The notes under the pieces were generated by a model that searched no databases, was not told the DNA's origin, and worked only from the letters and a program-made list of their open reading frames with translations. Below, piece by piece: positions 1 to 5,486 of a DNA stretch of 7,586 nt (its first letter is position 1; the number at the start of each line of letters is the position of its first letter). The position numbers and the translations under genes were made by a program. This DNA comes from JAZRGE01 sp045644025 (GTDB taxonomy: Bacteria; Bacillota; Clostridia; Oscillospirales; Acutalibacteraceae), in NCBI GenBank assembly GCA_045644025.1, contig JAZRGE010000028.1:1-7586 (forward strand), written 5' to 3'.

Positions 1-1058
1 TTTGAAAAGGATTCACCCGTTATTTTTTTAACTATGCTACCCGAATAAACCGCTGAGTATCCTATGCGTTCTGCAAGGCCTTTCAGACTTGCCGTTTTTA
101 AATTCTCCGTTACATAGGCTTCAATTTTTTTGAACAGTATATCAGACCTGCCATTCATTCGGTTTGACTTAAATTTTTCAAGTGCTTCAACCGCTTCCTT
201 GCGGCTCGGAATAGAGGGAGCCGCGCCCTTTCTGGAAACAGCTATTGCCGACGCTACAGAAGCTATCTTTAAGGTTTGTTCCATTTTTTCAGCCTTTGCT
301 ATGCCGGCAACAAAAAAGCCTGTGAATGTATCCCCTGCCGCCGTTGTGTCTACCGCATCTACTTCAAAGGCGGTTTGATATATTTTGTTAACGGAATCCA
401 TATAAATGCTGCCGTTAGCACCAAGGGTGAGCATTATTTTAAGATTGGGATAGTTCGCCTTAAAGAAATCAAGACATTCCTCCGGCTCTTCACAGCCCGA
501 TATATCTCTTGCCTCTACTTCATTCAAAATAATAAAAGATAATTTATTGAAATCTATTTTAGAAATTTCTTCATTAAAAGGCGAGGGGTTAAGCACAATG
601 GACATACCTTTTTCGAAGGCTTTTTCTATAATATAGTCAACGTTGTTCACTTCATTTTGTAGGAGCATTATATCGTCCTTAACAAAATTCTCTAAAACGT
701 TGTCGATATATTCTTTTGTTAACATTTGGTTAGAGCCTGGGTATAGAAAAATAGAATTTTCTCCACATCTTCCAACCTGAATTATGGCATGACCGTTTGT
801 GGTGTCTATGCTTTTAAGCAAAGAAACATTAACAGAGTTTTCGGCCAAAATTGTTCTTAAAAACTCACCATCATTTCCCACGTTGCCGGCGTGGTAAACA
901 TCTGCACCTGCTCTTGCAGCCGCAATGGATTGATTCAACCCCTTGCCGCCGGGAAACGTTTCAAGGCTATGGGTGGTTTCGGTCTCGCCGGGCGTTACAA
1001 TATGGTCCATGGAATAAACATAATCTATATTACAAGAACCGAAGTTTAATATTCTCAT
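1..1058 (-). CDS. Ribokinase-like PfkB sugar kinase fused to a C-terminal AraC-type DNA-binding domain (3' end beyond window)
   Basis: I translated 352 uninterrupted residues from ATG 1058 (AAGGGG ribosome binding site at 1066-1071) to the window edge. Residues 1-297 are a complete PfkB fold, closest to ribokinase (RbsK): sugar-binding N10/D12, the first signature GGKGLNQS (37-44), NPSPF (about 157-161), LTLGANGS (about 210-217), the second signature DTTAAGDTF (237-245) with presumed catalytic base D243, and a ribokinase-like RKGAAPSIPSR end. Such enzymes phosphorylate a pentose or similar sugar with ATP in the cytoplasm; the substrate here is unknown. From about residue 309 the chain matches the first helix-turn-helix of AraC/XylS regulators: I-x-x-Y-V-x-E-N, SLKGLAERIGYS, then KKITGESF (345-351 region). 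An AraC domain is about 100 residues, so some 50-60 should lie outside the window. The protein may both phosphorylate a sugar and control transcription. Codon use is AT-rich (many ATA, AGA, TTA), unlike its neighbours, hinting at transfer. The kinase call is firm, the HTH call good. Confidence 0.9.
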   Translation of the reverse strand, partial: MRILNFGSCNIDYVYSMDHIVTPGETETTHSLETFPGGKGLNQSIAAARAGADVYHAGNVGNDGEFLRTILAENSVNVSLLKSIDTTNGHAIIQVGRCGENSIFLYPGSNQMLTKEYIDNVLENFVKDDIMLLQNEVNNVDYIIEKAFEKGMSIVLNPSPFNEEISKIDFNKLSFIILNEVEARDISGCEEPEECLDFFKANYPNLKIMLTLGANGSIYMDSVNKIYQTAFEVDAVDTTAAGDTFTGFFVAGIAKAEKMEQTLKIASVASAIAVSRKGAAPSIPSRKEAVEALEKFKSNRMNGRSDILFKKIEAYVTENLKTASLKGLAERIGYSAVYSGSIVKKITGESFS

Positions 1059-1079
1059 AATTCATCCCCTTCAAACTTC

Positions 1080-1107
1080 ATTATAGCAGCAATAAAAAGA
1101 TAATCAA
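1080..1107 (-). promoter_or_regulatory. Promoter of the kinase-AraC fusion gene
   Basis: On the minus strand, -35 TTGATT (1102-1107), a 16-base spacer and a perfect -10 TATAAT (1080-1085). Transcription would start near 1073, leaving a leader of only about 15 bases that is almost wholly ribosome binding site. The spacer contains one arm of a 10-bp inverted repeat described separately. Confidence 0.7.
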
Positions 1108-1166
1108 GCACCATAAAAACGAAAAAAGGAACCAAAAGCAACATTTAGGGTAATGCTTATTGCTGC
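1086..1166. repeat. Widely spaced 10-bp inverted repeat upstream of the kinase-AraC gene
   Basis: GCAGCAATAA at 1086-1095 and its exact reverse complement TTATTGCTGC at 1157-1166, with centres 71 bp apart. One arm abuts the -10 box inside the promoter spacer; the other lies about 50 bp upstream of the -35. This could be a pair of regulator sites, possibly for the AraC-type domain encoded just downstream. It could also be a chance match in AT-rich DNA, or a trace of the junction where this cassette meets the older gene remnant. Confidence 0.35.
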
Positions 1167-1241
1167 AAAACCGTCATCGTCTACGGCACCGCGGCCAGCG
1201 CAGTTTACGGGTTTATTTATCGGATAATTGCGTTATTATAA
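1167..1241 (+). pseudogene. Possible 3' remnant of a lost convergent gene (membrane-protein-like C-terminus)
   Basis: This plus-strand frame encodes KTVIVYGTAASAVYGFIY and a few more hydrophobic residues before TAA at 1239-1241. A stop at 1146-1148 closes it upstream, and there is no start codon or ribosome binding site. Three points suggest it was once coding. Its third positions are rich in C (GTC, ATC, TAC, GGC, ACC), like the host-type genes to the right. It reads as a transmembrane-like C-terminus. Its stop codon abuts the 5' arm of a hairpin whose other arm abuts the stop of the convergent isomerase gene, the usual arrangement for two genes sharing one terminator. The piece is too short for a family assignment, and chance cannot be excluded. 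Confidence 0.35.
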
Positions 1242-1276
1242 TAAAAGGAACCCCAAAAATCGGGATTCCTTTTATT
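1240..1276. terminator. Bidirectional hairpin terminator of the isomerase gene (and the relict convergent gene)
   Basis: AATAAAAGGAA (1240-1250) pairs with TTCCTTTTATT (1266-1276). After one mismatch, CCC (1252-1254) pairs with GGG (1262-1264), closing a 7-base loop. The outer stem is A-rich on one side and T-rich on the other, so either transcript would carry a U-rich 3' arm. The isomerase stop codon (1272-1274, minus) lies within the hairpin foot and the plus-strand remnant stop (1239-1241) lies at the opposite foot. Confidence 0.75.
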
Positions 1277-2120
1277 CATTTATTATCTTTTCATAAATAT
1301 CGGCTATGAGGCGGGCGCGCTCTCCTGCTTTTTGGATGTATTCCGCCGCGGTGATGCTATCGTAGATCAGATCCTTTTCCGCTTTGGATGCCGAGCGCTT
1401 TTTAAGCTCAAAATTCAATATTTCCTGCCGCGGCATCCCTTTGAGCCGTGCCAGCTCGCTTGGCCATTCAATATTGCCATCATAGGGCAGAAAATGCAGA
1501 TCGTCGATAGGAGTGGGGAAATCTTCGGGGTTGCGGTAGCCTAAATTATCGTTGATATGAGTCATTATCAGCCTATCCCCATAGGATTTAAGGAAATCGG
1601 TCTTGTGAGGGTAGCAATGATCGTGCCCCGAATCCCAGCAGTAGCCCACGTGAGCCCTGCCACGGTAGCGATCCATAAGGGCGGCCAAGTATTCTTCGCC
1701 CTCCAGATTTTCAAAAGCAATCTTCACGCCCTTTTGCTCAGCGTAGTCCACAATGCTATCAAAAGCACAGAAATCAAGGGGATCAGTGGGGAAGGTGTAG
1801 ATAAGACCCTGCCAGCCGTGCATCACCATAATGGGTATGCCATATTCGGCGCAGGCATCAACGGTGCTAAAAATATTGCTTTTAGTTTGAGCGCAGATAG
1901 GATCGGCAGGCTGCCAAAGGAGATCGATCCCACCATGGGGCGCGTGAAGTGATTGAACGATCATATTGTGCCGCTTAGTGAACTCTTCCAGCTCAACCAT
2001 CGGCAATTTGGGCGACCAAACGGGAGAGACGGCCGAAAAGCCCGCTTCATGAAGCAGAGCAATCACCTGCTCCAAAGGGCAATCATACTCTGCCTGCAGG
2101 GAAAACCCAAGCTTCACCAT
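1272..2120 (-). CDS. Sugar phosphate isomerase/epimerase family protein (xylose-isomerase-like TIM barrel)
   Basis: The product of 282 residues has the length and motifs of the AP-endonuclease-2/xylose-isomerase-like TIM-barrel superfamily, whose bacterial members usually isomerise or epimerise sugars, inositols or their phosphates using a divalent metal. Visible in order: an N-terminal strand KLGFSLQAEYDCPLEQVI, SLHAPHGG, MVMHGWQG, AFENLEGEEY with a likely metal-binding Glu, GYCWDSGHDH, and THINDN with a likely metal-binding His. No signal peptide, so it is cytoplasmic. GGAGG at 2129-2133 is 8 bases before ATG 2120 (5 before ATG 2123). An in-frame GTG at 2129 overlaps that site and is rejected as a start. 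The gene has its own promoter and terminator and so appears monocistronic. The substrate cannot be read from sequence. The nearby sugar kinase is separately promoted, so a shared pathway is only a guess. A DNA-repair endonuclease IV role is less likely because the LGSHxSA-type motifs of Nfo are absent. Confidence 0.88.
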   Translation of the reverse strand: MVKLGFSLQAEYDCPLEQVIALLHEAGFSAVSPVWSPKLPMVELEEFTKRHNMIVQSLHAPHGGIDLLWQPADPICAQTKSNIFSTVDACAEYGIPIMVMHGWQGLIYTFPTDPLDFCAFDSIVDYAEQKGVKIAFENLEGEEYLAALMDRYRGRAHVGYCWDSGHDHCYPHKTDFLKSYGDRLIMTHINDNLGYRNPEDFPTPIDDLHFLPYDGNIEWPSELARLKGMPRQEILNFELKKRSASKAEKDLIYDSITAAEYIQKAGERARLIADIYEKIINE

Positions 2121-2149
2121 CATCTCCACCTCCGATTCTAGATTGCTAT

Positions 2150-2166
2150 CAGCATATCATATGCTG
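2150..2166. promoter_or_regulatory. 17-bp palindrome overlapping the -10 box, candidate operator
   Basis: CAGCATATCATATGCTG is an exact 8+1+8 inverted repeat covering the whole -10 hexamer and ten bases of the spacer. Its size and place fit an operator for a dimeric repressor (LacI, GntR or similar). No regulator gene of that kind is visible in the window, so the binding protein is unknown. Confidence 0.5.
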
Positions 2167-2179
2167 CGAGATCTGTCAA
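2151..2179 (-). promoter_or_regulatory. Promoter of the isomerase/epimerase gene
   Basis: A perfect -35 TTGACA (2174-2179), a 17-base spacer and -10 TATGCT (2151-2156) on the minus strand. The start point would be near 2144, giving a leader of about 25 bases that ends in the GGAGG site. The promoter follows directly after the terminator of the upstream secreted-protein gene. Confidence 0.8.
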
Positions 2180-2189
2180 TTTTTCAGAT

Positions 2190-2218
2190 AAAAAAGCTCG
2201 GGCAAAAGCCCGAGCTTT
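2190..2218 (-). terminator. Rho-independent terminator of the secreted-protein gene
   Basis: On the minus strand AAAGCTCGGGC (2218-2208), a TTTT loop and the perfectly complementary GCCCGAGCTTT (2203-2193), running straight into further T's. The 11-bp uninterrupted stem begins 10 bases after the stop codon. There is no T-run on the plus strand, so it acts leftwards only. Confidence 0.92.
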
Positions 2219-2228
2219 AGGGGTGATT

Positions 2229-2804
2229 TTATTCCATTATCTCGGCGGAGACTATCACCCAGCCGAAGTTGGAAGCGCTGCAGGGAGCAAAGCGGGTGAT
2301 TGCCATTGCGGTGTAGATCTCGCCATCGTGGGGATCGATCTCGGCACGGGAAACCACCTTGAGCATACCGTATTCTTCGGGGTAGATCTCCACGATGCTG
2401 TGGCTCATATCCACTCCGCCGCGGGGCAGGATAAGCGTGTGGCCTGCCATTTGGGGCAGCTCGGCATATTCGCAGGCGGCTGCAGGAACGCTCACACCAT
2501 AAAGATTATAAACAAAGCTTTCCAGCAGGCTGTTCTCCAAAAACATAAAACCGCTTTCATCGGCCACGGCCCTATCAAGCAGAGCAAGAGCCGCTTCCTG
2601 CATAAGTTCGGCAGGGTTTTCCAGCGCTTCGCCATAAGCACGGTTGAGATTAAGCATATGCTCCAATCTTGCTTCCAAAACCTGCTGCTCGGTGCCGGGC
2701 TCGGCTGCCACGGGGGCTTTTTCTCTTATATGCGGGGCAAAAGTTCCCGAAAAAAGGCAGAGCCAAGCCATCAAAACTGCCAGGATCAACGCCATCTTTT
2801 TCAT
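2229..2804 (-). CDS. Small secreted or membrane-anchored protein of unknown function
   Basis: I do not recognise this 191-residue protein. It starts with a clear export signal: MKK followed by a hydrophobic stretch to about residue 22. A possible cleavage site lies near TFA (21-23) or VAA (32-34), neither ideal, so it may stay anchored. No lipobox is seen. Residues 37-100 are helix-rich and acidic/Leu-rich (QQVLEARLEHM, AALALLDRAVADE). Residues 105-191 look beta-rich (GHTLILPRGGVDMSHSIVEI, then EIYTAMAITRFAPC). C111 and C175 could form a disulfide outside the cell. I chose ATG 2804 because it gives the signal peptide and has AAGGGG 10 bases upstream. The reading frame stays open up to 2891, but the added residues are charged, have no ribosome site, and overlap the promoter. 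The gene is divergent from pfp and ends in its own terminator, so the neighbours do not indicate a function. Confidence 0.72.
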   Translation of the reverse strand: MKKMALILAVLMAWLCLFSGTFAPHIREKAPVAAEPGTEQQVLEARLEHMLNLNRAYGEALENPAELMQEAALALLDRAVADESGFMFLENSLLESFVYNLYGVSVPAAACEYAELPQMAGHTLILPRGGVDMSHSIVEIYPEEYGMLKVVSRAEIDPHDGEIYTAMAITRFAPCSASNFGWVIVSAEIME

Positions 2805-2834
2805 ACTTCTCGCCCCTTTCTGCTTTCTGTTTTT

Positions 2835-2863
2835 ATTATATGCCATCGCATACCTAAAAGTCG
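2835..2863 (-). promoter_or_regulatory. Promoter of the secreted-protein gene
   Basis: A perfect -10 TATAAT at 2835-2840 on the minus strand, 30 bases upstream of the chosen start codon. The -35 at 17-base spacing is a poor CGACTT (2858-2863), so activity may depend on an activator. TATGC and GCATA (2839-2852) form a small inverted repeat touching the -10 box. The stretch 2864-2910 between this promoter and those of pfp is AT-rich with no other clear signal. Confidence 0.55.
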
Positions 2864-2913
2864 TTTCATTTGCATTACAGTTTAATCTCAATTTAGCAAC
2901 AATGGGTTACATT

Positions 2914-2955
2914 TTGATAAAATTGGTTTACTTTTCTTATAAGGTGTGCTACAAT
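2914..2955 (+). promoter_or_regulatory. Two overlapping promoters of pfp
   Basis: P1 has TTGATA (2914-2919), an 18-base spacer and TATAAG (2938-2943), five of six matches in both boxes. P2 has TTTACT (2927-2932), a 17-base spacer and TACAAT (2950-2955) preceded by TGC at 2947-2949, an extended -10. Expected start points are near 2950 and 2962. ATTTT-GAT-AAAAT (2911-2923) is a small inverted repeat over the P1 -35, and GGTTAC (2905) and GGTTTAC (2925) repeat in the same direction about 20 bp apart. I cannot tell which promoter is used. Confidence 0.6.
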
Positions 2956-2962
2956 GCTATTC

Positions 2963-3010
2963 GGTGGAAGTTGAGTGTTCCGCCAAGGTAAATTTTAGGC
3001 CGAAAGGCTT
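2963..3010 (+). promoter_or_regulatory. pfp leader with two small hairpins
   Basis: Hairpin 1: GGTGGAA (2963-2969) pairs with TTCCGCC (2978-2984) with one G-U and an 8-base loop. Hairpin 2: AGGCC (2997-3001) pairs with GGCTT (3006-3010) around a GAAA tetraloop of the stable GNRA type. They lie just before the GAGG ribosome site at 3017-3020. They may stabilise the 5' end of a highly expressed mRNA. I recognise no known riboswitch consensus, and there is no terminator in the leader. Confidence 0.4.
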
Positions 3011-3028
3011 TAATATGAGGTGTTAATT

Positions 3029-4273
3029 ATGGATAAACTTATCGGTAGCGCTATCGTCGGTCAGTCCGGCGGCCCCACATCGGTTATCAATGCCAGCGTT
3101 TACGGCGCATTCTATGCCGCTCTTCGCAGCGATTGCATCACCAACGTGTATGGCGCAGCCAACGGCATCAAGGGTGTTCTGGAAGATAGGCTCTACGATA
3201 TCAGCAAGGAAGACGAAAAGGAACTTGAGCTCCTGCTCACCACTCCTGCTTCGGCTCTCGGCTCCTGCCGCTACAAGCTGAAGGATTCTTCTGTGGATGA
3301 TACCGACTACAAGCGTATGCTGGAGATCTTCAAGAAATATAACGTCCGCTATTTCTTCTACAACGGCGGCAACGATTCTATGGACACCTGCAACAAGATA
3401 AGCAAATATATGCAGAATTCCGGCTGGGAAATGAGAGTTATGGGCATCCCTAAGACTGTGGACAACGATCTTTGGGCCACCGACCATTGCCCCGGCTACG
3501 CAAGCGCCGTGAAATACATCGCCACATCCATTATGGAGCTTTCTCTCGATGTGGGCGTTTACGATCTGGGCGTTATCACCGTTGTGGAGATTATGGGAAG
3601 AAACGCCGGCTGGCTCACAGCTGGTGCTGCTCTGGCCTGCGAAAGCGGCCTCGGCCCCGATCTTATCTATCTCCCCGAGATTCCCTTCGATATGGATTCC
3701 TTCCTGAGCGACGTTCAGGAAGTCTACGCTAAGAACGGCAAGGTGATGATCGCCGTTTCCGAAGGTGTTCACGATAAGGATGGCAAATATATCTCCGAAT
3801 ATGGCAGCGATCTTGCCAAGCAGCTGGATAGCTTTGGCCACGCTCAGATGGGCGGCCTGGCTGCCACTTTGGCCGATATTGTTAAGCGCCACACAGGCGC
3901 CAAGGTTCGCGGAATCGAGCTTTCTCTGCTCCAGCGTTGCGCTTCTCATTGCGCTTCGAAGACAGATATCGAAGAAGCATTTATGTCTGGTAAAGCCGCT
4001 GTTGATTTCGCTATCCAGGGCATGACAGATAAGATGATCGGCTTCGAGAGAGTGGAAGGCGATGAATATAAGTGCCGCGCAGTTCCCATCGATCTCACCG
4101 TGTGCGCCAATCAGGAAAAGATGGTGCCCAGAGAATGGATCAACGAAAAGGGCAACCACGTGACTCAGGAATTCATCGATTACTGCCGTCCGCTCATCGA
4201 GGGCGAGACTCATCAGCCCAAAGAAAACGGCCTGCCCCGCTTTGCACAGCTTAAAAAGATTCTTGTTAAATAA
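3029..4273 (+). CDS. pfp: Pyrophosphate-type 6-phosphofructokinase (PPi--fructose-6-phosphate 1-phosphotransferase)
   Basis: This 414-residue cytoplasmic glycolytic enzyme converts fructose-6-phosphate to fructose-1,6-bisphosphate. Motifs in order: GQSGGPTSVIN (11-21), NGGNDSMDT (112-120), GIPKTVDNDL (139-148) with catalytic D145, MGRNAGW (189-195, fructose-6-phosphate binding), LPEIPF (215-220), SEGV (244-247) and LQRCASHCAS (301-310). D116 and K142 stand where ATP-using enzymes have Gly (E. coli G104 and G124); these two residues mark PPi use, a reversible reaction. N115 replaces the usual Asp of GGDGS/GGDDS. The length exceeds the roughly 320 residues of bacterial ATP-PFK and suits the PPi/mixed class. 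ATG 3029 is 8 bases after GAGG (3017-3020); an in-frame GTG at 3020 overlaps that site and is rejected. Codons are strongly biased to ATC, AAG, GGC and CTC, suggesting high expression. Monocistronic, with its own promoters and terminator. PPi preference is inferred from residues; family membership is certain. Confidence 0.95.
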   Translation: MDKLIGSAIVGQSGGPTSVINASVYGAFYAALRSDCITNVYGAANGIKGVLEDRLYDISKEDEKELELLLTTPASALGSCRYKLKDSSVDDTDYKRMLEIFKKYNVRYFFYNGGNDSMDTCNKISKYMQNSGWEMRVMGIPKTVDNDLWATDHCPGYASAVKYIATSIMELSLDVGVYDLGVITVVEIMGRNAGWLTAGAALACESGLGPDLIYLPEIPFDMDSFLSDVQEVYAKNGKVMIAVSEGVHDKDGKYISEYGSDLAKQLDSFGHAQMGGLAATLADIVKRHTGAKVRGIELSLLQRCASHCASKTDIEEAFMSGKAAVDFAIQGMTDKMIGFERVEGDEYKCRAVPIDLTVCANQEKMVPREWINEKGNHVTQEFIDYCRPLIEGETHQPKENGLPRFAQLKKILVK

Positions 4274-4278
4274 TTATA

Positions 4279-4318
4279 TGGCAGCTCTGAAGTTCAGGGC
4301 TGCCAATTTTTATTTGCT
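4279..4318 (+). terminator. Rho-independent terminator of pfp
   Basis: GGCAGCTCTGA (4280-4290) pairs with TCAGGGCTGCC (4294-4304), 11 bp with one G-U and an AGT loop, plus an outer T-A pair. It is followed by AATTTTTATTT and starts six bases after the stop codon. Its T-rich tail runs into the -35 of the next promoter. Confidence 0.93.
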
Positions 4319-4341
4319 TTTTGGGGCACAAATGCTATACT
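4314..4341 (+). promoter_or_regulatory. Promoter of the glycosidase-dus-membrane protein-SGNH operon
   Basis: -35 TTGCTT (4314-4319), a 16-base spacer and -10 TATACT (4336-4341), with the extended -10 element TGC at 4333-4335. The expected start is near 4348, about 28 bases before the GTG start codon. No other promoter or terminator is evident up to the window end. Confidence 0.65.
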
Positions 4342-4375
4342 AAAAATGAAAATACATCTTTAAGGAAGTGGTCTT

Positions 4376-5452
4376 GTGAAAAGAAGATGGACAGAGCAGG
4401 AAGCCAACGCTTGGTATGAAAAGCTGGGATGGCTGCGCGGCTGCAATTTTATGGGCAGCGATTGCGCCAACAGGCTGGACACCTGGCAGAGCTATAAATC
4501 GGAAGAAAAGCTTGCCACCGCCGATAAGGAATTGGCTCTCGCCAAGGAGATCGGCTTCAACACGGTGCGTCTTTGGGCTAATTTCGATGTTTACTATGCC
4601 GAGCCCGAATCCTATATGGAGATATTCGAAAAATATATCGCCCTTTGCCACAAGCACGGCCAAAAGGTTATGATGGTGCTGGGCTACGAAGAAGATCTGC
4701 CCAGCGGCGAAACTTTTATCCCCAAAAAAATGGGCGAGCAAGATTATGCCCTGGGCGAGCATTTCGGAAGATTCCCCCTTGCGGAAGGCCAGGAAAAAAT
4801 GCCCGAGCGCCACTACCTTGAATACCCCGAAACAAGGGATATGTTTATAGAAATGGTGCAAAGAATTGTGCGCAAATATGCCCAAGACGAGCGAATTTTC
4901 TGCTGGAACATCTGGAACGAGCCCGGTGCCCAGTGCCACGAGCGCACTGTGGGATTTTTGGAAGAAATTTTTGCTCTGGTGCGCGCCGAGGATCCTATCC
5001 AGCCCCTTTGCGCCGATATCTGGCGCGGCCTGGAAAACGGCCAACCCACCACGCCCGAAGAAATGCGTGCCTTAGAGCTTTCGGATGTGATAAGCTTCCA
5101 TTCTTATAGAGATTATGTGCGCTTTTTGGAAAGCATAAGTGATCTTAAGAAGTTTAATCGCCCCATTTTTGTAACAGAATGGCTGCATCGCATAAATCAC
5201 AATAACGTGCAAGAGATCTACCCCTTGCTCTTCTTGGAAAATATCGCCTGCTATTGCTGGGGATTTGTTGTGGGCAAGACCCAGACCAACGAGCCTTGGC
5301 CCAATATGTGGTCGGACTACGAAAAAGGTTGGCGCCCCGATTATGATTTCACAAAATGGCAGCACGATCTTTTCAGGCCCAATTTAAGGCCCTACGATCC
5401 AAAAGAGATAGCAATTATAAAGCATTTCAATTATCTGGCCGATAAAGGCTGA
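4376..5452 (+). CDS. Cytoplasmic GH5-like glycoside hydrolase (clan GH-A TIM barrel; relatives often labelled 1,4-beta-xylanase)
   Basis: The 358 residues form a retaining glycosidase TIM barrel. Motifs in order: GWLRGCNFMGS (18-28), IGFNTVRLWANFDVYY (59-74), CWNIWNEPG (176-184) with E182 as likely acid/base, VISFHSY (238-244), FVTEWL (265-270) with E268 as likely nucleophile, and CYCWGFVVGKTQT with PWPNMW (292-312), a pattern known from cellulase-like proteins annotated as xylanases. NEP on strand 4 and TEW on strand 7 place it in clan GH-A. There is no signal peptide, so it should act inside the cell on imported oligosaccharides rather than on polymer. GTG 4376 is 7 bases after AAGGAAG (4362-4368), and no better in-frame start exists. 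It is the first gene of an operon; dus follows after 34 bases with no terminator, and an SGNH hydrolase is further down. The exact substrate (xylo-, manno- or gluco-oligosaccharide) cannot be told. Confidence 0.85.
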   Translation: MKRRWTEQEANAWYEKLGWLRGCNFMGSDCANRLDTWQSYKSEEKLATADKELALAKEIGFNTVRLWANFDVYYAEPESYMEIFEKYIALCHKHGQKVMMVLGYEEDLPSGETFIPKKMGEQDYALGEHFGRFPLAEGQEKMPERHYLEYPETRDMFIEMVQRIVRKYAQDERIFCWNIWNEPGAQCHERTVGFLEEIFALVRAEDPIQPLCADIWRGLENGQPTTPEEMRALELSDVISFHSYRDYVRFLESISDLKKFNRPIFVTEWLHRINHNNVQEIYPLLFLENIACYCWGFVVGKTQTNEPWPNMWSDYEKGWRPDYDFTKWQHDLFRPNLRPYDPKEIAIIKHFNYLADKG

Positions 5453-5486
5453 TTTATTGATAAAACAAGCAAAAGGAGGCGGAAAA

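Noticed and set aside
130..542. Short plus-strand frames inside the kinase-AraC gene
   Set aside because: They are shadows of the minus-strand gene, whose 352-residue translation is unbroken and matches two known domains.
1108..1240. A 35-codon minus-strand frame with a run of Asp residues between the isomerase terminator and the kinase promoter
   Set aside because: No start codon with a ribosome site and an odd composition. The opposite-strand frame, with host-like third positions and its stop at the terminator, explains the region better.
2839..2852. TATGC/GCATA inverted repeat near the secreted-protein promoter as a second copy of the isomerase operator
   Set aside because: The half-sites are in the opposite arrangement and only five bases long, so similarity to the 17-bp palindrome is probably chance.
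2223..2885. A 220-codon open frame on the plus strand opposite the secreted-protein gene
   Set aside because: It has no ribosome site, its product shows no coherent domain, and it runs through a promoter and signal-peptide region that make sense only on the other strand.
2956..3028. A riboswitch in the pfp leader
   Set aside because: The leader is only about 70 bases, forms two simple hairpins, lacks a terminator or anti-terminator, and matches no riboswitch consensus I know.
3023..4213. A 396-codon open frame on the minus strand opposite pfp
   Set aside because: It is the antisense shadow of strongly biased pfp codons. Its product has no recognisable motif, no ribosome site, and the plus-strand frame is an unmistakable phosphofructokinase.
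4340..5044. Long minus-strand open frames opposite the glycosidase (4340-5044) and opposite dusB (5547-6311)
   Set aside because: Both lie fully inside genes with clear catalytic motifs on the plus strand and lack ribosome sites; GC-rich third positions explain their openness.
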